DNA from: Vagococcus elongatus
GTDB taxonomy: Bacteria > Bacillota > Bacilli > Lactobacillales > Vagococcaceae
Direction: 5' to 3'
NCBI RefSeq assembly: GCF_003987645.1
Contig: NZ_NGKA01000009.1
Span: 1-64,000 of the forward strand
DNA length: 64,000 nucleotides
Shown: positions 62,002 to 64,000 of the stretch, piece after piece
Layout of the letters: every line of letters starts with the position of its first letter
Numbering within the stretch: position 1 is the stretch's first letter
Made by a program: the position numbers and the translations under genes
The notes under the pieces: model-generated
Told to the model about the DNA's origin: nothing
Seen by the model: only the letters and a program-made list of their open reading frames with translations
The model's database searches: none

Positions 62002-62033
62002 GTTCGTCATCCTTGCTTGTATGTTTTTAACAC

Positions 62034-63020
62034 TTATTCAGGTGCAACGATTTTATCTGGATCGATCCCGATCGCCTCGGCTACCTCTTTGTTAACTTCT
62101 AATTTTAAATCGTCAGAAGTTTCTACTGGAATTTCTCCCGGCTTAGCATCACCTTTTAAGATTTTTGCGGCAATTCTTGCTGTTTGTTTGCCAAGGGAAT
62201 GGTAATCAATTCCGAAGGTTGCCAAACCGCCATCCTGAACCATCTCTACTGATCCTGCCACTACGGGAGTTTTTGTTTCCTCAGTTACTTTTTTCACCAC
62301 AGGCATGGCACTGGCAAACGTATTATCTGTCGGAATATAAATACCGTCAACATCTTTAGCTAAACTATTTGTAACCTGCTGGACATCATTGGTACTGGTG
62401 GCAGTTAATTCTTTGACTTTGATATTTTTGCTTTCCAGATATTCTTTCGCAAGATTTGCCTGAAGCAGTGAATTAGCTTCCCCGGCATTATACATGATAC
62501 CGATTTTTTCCGGATTATCAATCACACTCAATAGTAAATCAATCTGTTTTTCGATAGGTACCATGTCAGAAGTACCGGTTAAATTTCCGCCGGGAGCTTC
62601 GTTTGATTCTACAAGTTGGGCTTCTACTAAGTCGGTCACCGCTGTTACGACGATTGGGATATCAGTCGTTTCATTTAGTAAAGCTTGAGCCGCAGGTGTT
62701 GCTATGCCCACCAGCAAGTCTACTTTTTCCTTCACCAGCTTTTGACTCATCGTTTTCAGCTGATCTTGTGCTCCCTGAGCATTTTGATAATCAAATGTAA
62801 CATCAGTGATGCCTTCTTCTTCTAATCCTTCTTGAAATCCTGCATAGGCAGCATCAAGCGATCCATGCTCTACTTGTTGAAGCACACCAATTGTCATTTG
62901 GGCGCCCTCTTTTTTGGAGCCGTCTCCCGCCGCCGGGTCATCATTTTGATTTTTACAGGCCGCTAAACTTAAAACAGCTAGAGAAGCCACCAATCCTAAC
63001 ATCATTTTCTTCATTTTCAT
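62034..63020 (-). CDS. ABC importer substrate-binding lipoprotein (TrpX-like)
   Basis: A 328-residue lipoprotein (lipobox LAAC, signal MKMKKMMLGLVASLAVLS), starting after GGAGG. It belongs to the ABC_sub_bind family (PF04392): TIGVLQQVEHGSLDAAYAGFQEGLEEEG, LVGIATPAAQALLN, GIYIPTDNTFASAMP and VAGSVEMVQDGGLATFGIDY. Family members are often annotated as tryptophan binders. The leader upstream codes for Phe and Tyr rather than Trp, so the true substrate may be phenylalanine, tyrosine or a related aromatic (inference). Confidence 0.88.
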   Translation of the reverse strand: MKMKKMMLGLVASLAVLSLAACKNQNDDPAAGDGSKKEGAQMTIGVLQQVEHGSLDAAYAGFQEGLEEEGITDVTFDYQNAQGAQDQLKTMSQKLVKEKVDLLVGIATPAAQALLNETTDIPIVVTAVTDLVEAQLVESNEAPGGNLTGTSDMVPIEKQIDLLLSVIDNPEKIGIMYNAGEANSLLQANLAKEYLESKNIKVKELTATSTNDVQQVTNSLAKDVDGIYIPTDNTFASAMPVVKKVTEETKTPVVAGSVEMVQDGGLATFGIDYHSLGKQTARIAAKILKGDAKPGEIPVETSDDLKLEVNKEVAEAIGIDPDKIVAPE

Positions 63021-63051
63021 TTGTCTTTCCTCCATTTTCTGATTTGGGAAC

Positions 63052-63140
63052 AAAAAAACCATTTAGAAATTTCTAAATGGTTGTCAGGTTACTAAAAGTA
63101 GATCAATTTATTCTAGCAAATCCGTTTATCACCACTTAGA
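63052..63140 (-). promoter_or_regulatory. Attenuator of the ABC importer operon (terminator and antiterminator)
   Basis: On the minus strand AACCATTTAGA (ending at 63072) and TCTAAATGGTT form a terminator with a seven-T tail, 32 bp before the lipoprotein gene. Upstream, TCTAAGTGG (63132-63140) can pair with CCATTTAGA (63072-63080), the 5' arm of the terminator, with a single G-U wobble. The two structures exclude each other. Confidence 0.75.
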
Positions 63141-63235
63141 TTATTTCATCCCATGTGGCCGTTTTGCTCATACAAAATGCTTTAGCCATCATAGATACAT
63201 GTCAGTTTGTATCCATGAGTGCATGTCTACAAACT

Positions 63236-63298
63236 CTATCTAAAAAAGCTAAAGTAAAAGTTACTCGTATTCAGTTGTGAACGTTTTGCTTTGATCAT
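63236..63298 (-). CDS. Leader peptide, 20 residues, Phe/Tyr-rich
   Basis: The ORF starts MIKAKRSQLNTS and ends NFYFSFFR before TAG. GCGGAGG lies eight bases before the ATG and a good promoter 34 bp upstream. Five of the last seven residues are Phe or Tyr. It precedes the attenuator of the importer operon, and the stop codon lies at the base of a hairpin (TAGATA with TATCTA). Ribosome stalling at Phe/Tyr codons would alter folding of the leader. Confidence 0.72.
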   Translation of the reverse strand: MIKAKRSQLNTSNFYFSFFR

Positions 63299-63331
63299 TA
63301 TAAAAAACCTCCGCACAAATGAATTGTTATT

Positions 63332-63361
63332 AGTATAGTCCAACCAGCCAAAAAAAGTCAA
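63332..63361 (-). promoter_or_regulatory. Promoter of the leader peptide and ABC importer operon
   Basis: On the minus strand TTGACT (63356-63361), 18 bp, TATACT (63332-63337). Confidence 0.8.
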
Positions 63362-63385
63362 GTGCTATTTAGAAAATTCTGACAA

Positions 63386-63600
63386 TTAATAGCAGTGTTA
63401 TAATTGACGTGAAACCTTAATCAAGTCAAGGAATGAACTTTTCCTGTAGGACATCATCACATGTAACGTTACTGGCCTCATGAACGGATGGTACGATGCC
63501 GTACCTGTAAACATTGTGATACAAGAAGAGACAGAGTATACAAGTACAATAGGAAAACGAGTGCAACTGATGTAAACTTGTCTTACCTAGAAAAAATATG
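63386..63600 (+). other. Transcribed-looking leader without a clear gene
   Basis: A TATAAT (63400-63405) with CTGACA-like sequence upstream is followed by about 200 bases with hairpins (GGTACG/CGTACC at about 63489-63504). Short frames exist, the longest reading from ATG 63480 for 32 codons (NGWYDAVPVNIVIQEETEY), but none has a ribosome site. It may be a gene remnant or an RNA. Confidence 0.35.
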
Positions 63601-63609
63601 ATGAAATGC

Positions 63610-63640
63610 TTGACTCTCCCCTTTGAGGAGGGGTGATAAT
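63610..63640 (+). promoter_or_regulatory. MerR-type promoter with 19-bp spacer and dyad
   Basis: TTGACT (63610-63615) and GATAAT (63635-63640) are 19 bp apart, as in MerR-regulated promoters. The spacer contains CCCCT and AGGGG arms six bases apart. It lies 20 bp before the MerR-family gene, so autoregulation is likely. Confidence 0.8.
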
Positions 63641-63660
63641 GGCGTTGAAAGGAGGAATAA

Positions 63661-64000
63661 TGGATTCACTTTATACAGTAAGTCAAGTAGCAAAAAGAAC
63701 GGGTGTAACAGTTAAGACACTCCACTACTATCAAAAAATTAAACTACTATTACCTTCTAAAATCGGCGAAAATGGGTATCGTTATTATTCTGAAAGTGAT
63801 ATTAAATTTCTTCAAGAAATACTTTTATATAGGACAATGGGATTTTCATTAAAAGATATCAAAACAATACTTTCAACAGATGATTATTCAACAAGAATTC
63901 AAAGATTAGAACATCAGTTGTCAATACTTAATGATTCTATTGCAAAGACGAAGGTGATGATTAACACGGTCAATGCTTCATTATCAGCAGAAAGGAAGGG
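63661..64000 (+). CDS. MerR-family transcriptional regulator (TipA-like), 3' end outside window
   Basis: The first 113 residues are present, starting MDSLYTVSQVAKRTGVTVKT after GGAGGAAT. The N-terminal winged helix has LHYYQKIKLL and NGYRYYSESDIKFL, followed by the dimerisation coiled coil (about 75-113). The YTVSQVAKRTGVTVKTLHYY form is usual for TipA/drug-sensing MerR regulators with a C-terminal ligand domain. That domain would lie beyond the window, so the ligand is unknown. Confidence 0.9.

Overview
This window is chromosomal DNA from a low-GC lactic acid bacterium, most likely Enterococcaceae (an Enterococcus or a close relative). The evidence is the gene set around the replication origin, Shine-Dalgarno sequences on nearly every gene, a VanRS-like system next to a PBP-type carboxypeptidase, a class IIa bacteriocin immunity gene, and a flavin-based extracellular electron transfer (EET) locus of the kind known in Listeria and enterococci. 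I cannot fix the species from sequence alone.

The origin lies at about 27.0-28.9 kb. Box clusters flank dnaA, and a DnaA-trio unwinding element sits between dnaA and dnaN. To the left, on the minus strand, are rpmH, rnpA, yidC, jag, mnmE and mnmG. A 7.3-kb block of accessory genes (13.6-20.9 kb) then interrupts the usual mnmG-rsmG neighbourhood: an HdeD-like membrane protein, a PLP decarboxylase, a Drp35-like lactonase, a 36-residue membrane peptide, an aldo-keto reductase, diaminopimelate dehydrogenase and an XRE regulator. Beyond it come rsmG, parA, parB, DUF951, ychF, a DUF1129 protein, guaB and ald. Running head-on are serS (with a T-box) and a VanRS-like/D,D-carboxypeptidase cassette. 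The window starts at the 5' end of a 16S rRNA gene with tandem promoters.

To the right, on the plus strand, are dnaN, an XRE gene, yaaA-recF-gyrB-gyrA, rpsF-ssb-rpsR, rplI, dnaB, purA and degV. Two perfect parS sites flank ssb-rpsR, and a third near-perfect one lies inside proA. The c-di-AMP phosphodiesterase gene gdpP, usually found between rpsR and rplI, is absent. From 43 kb the content is more accessory: an XRE regulator, proBA, an ABC-F ATPase, an orphan PisI/mundticin-type immunity protein, a lipoprotein and an APH-like kinase.

From 51.8 to 58.8 kb lies the EET locus: dmkB and eetB, then ndh2, all on the minus strand, and divergently pplA, fmnB and dmkA. These would make demethylmenaquinone, feed it with NADH electrons and pass them to a surface flavoprotein. 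No eetA is visible. birA follows. The right end holds a three-gene ABC importer of the TrpXYZ type whose leader encodes a Phe/Tyr-rich peptide and folds into mutually exclusive terminator and antiterminator structures. The window ends in a MerR-family gene with a 19-bp-spacer promoter.

The observations most worth following are the aromatic leader-peptide attenuator, a hairpin with a U-tract in the mnmE leader, the rearranged EET locus with its repeat-containing Ndh2, two small membrane-peptide genes, and the missing gdpP.
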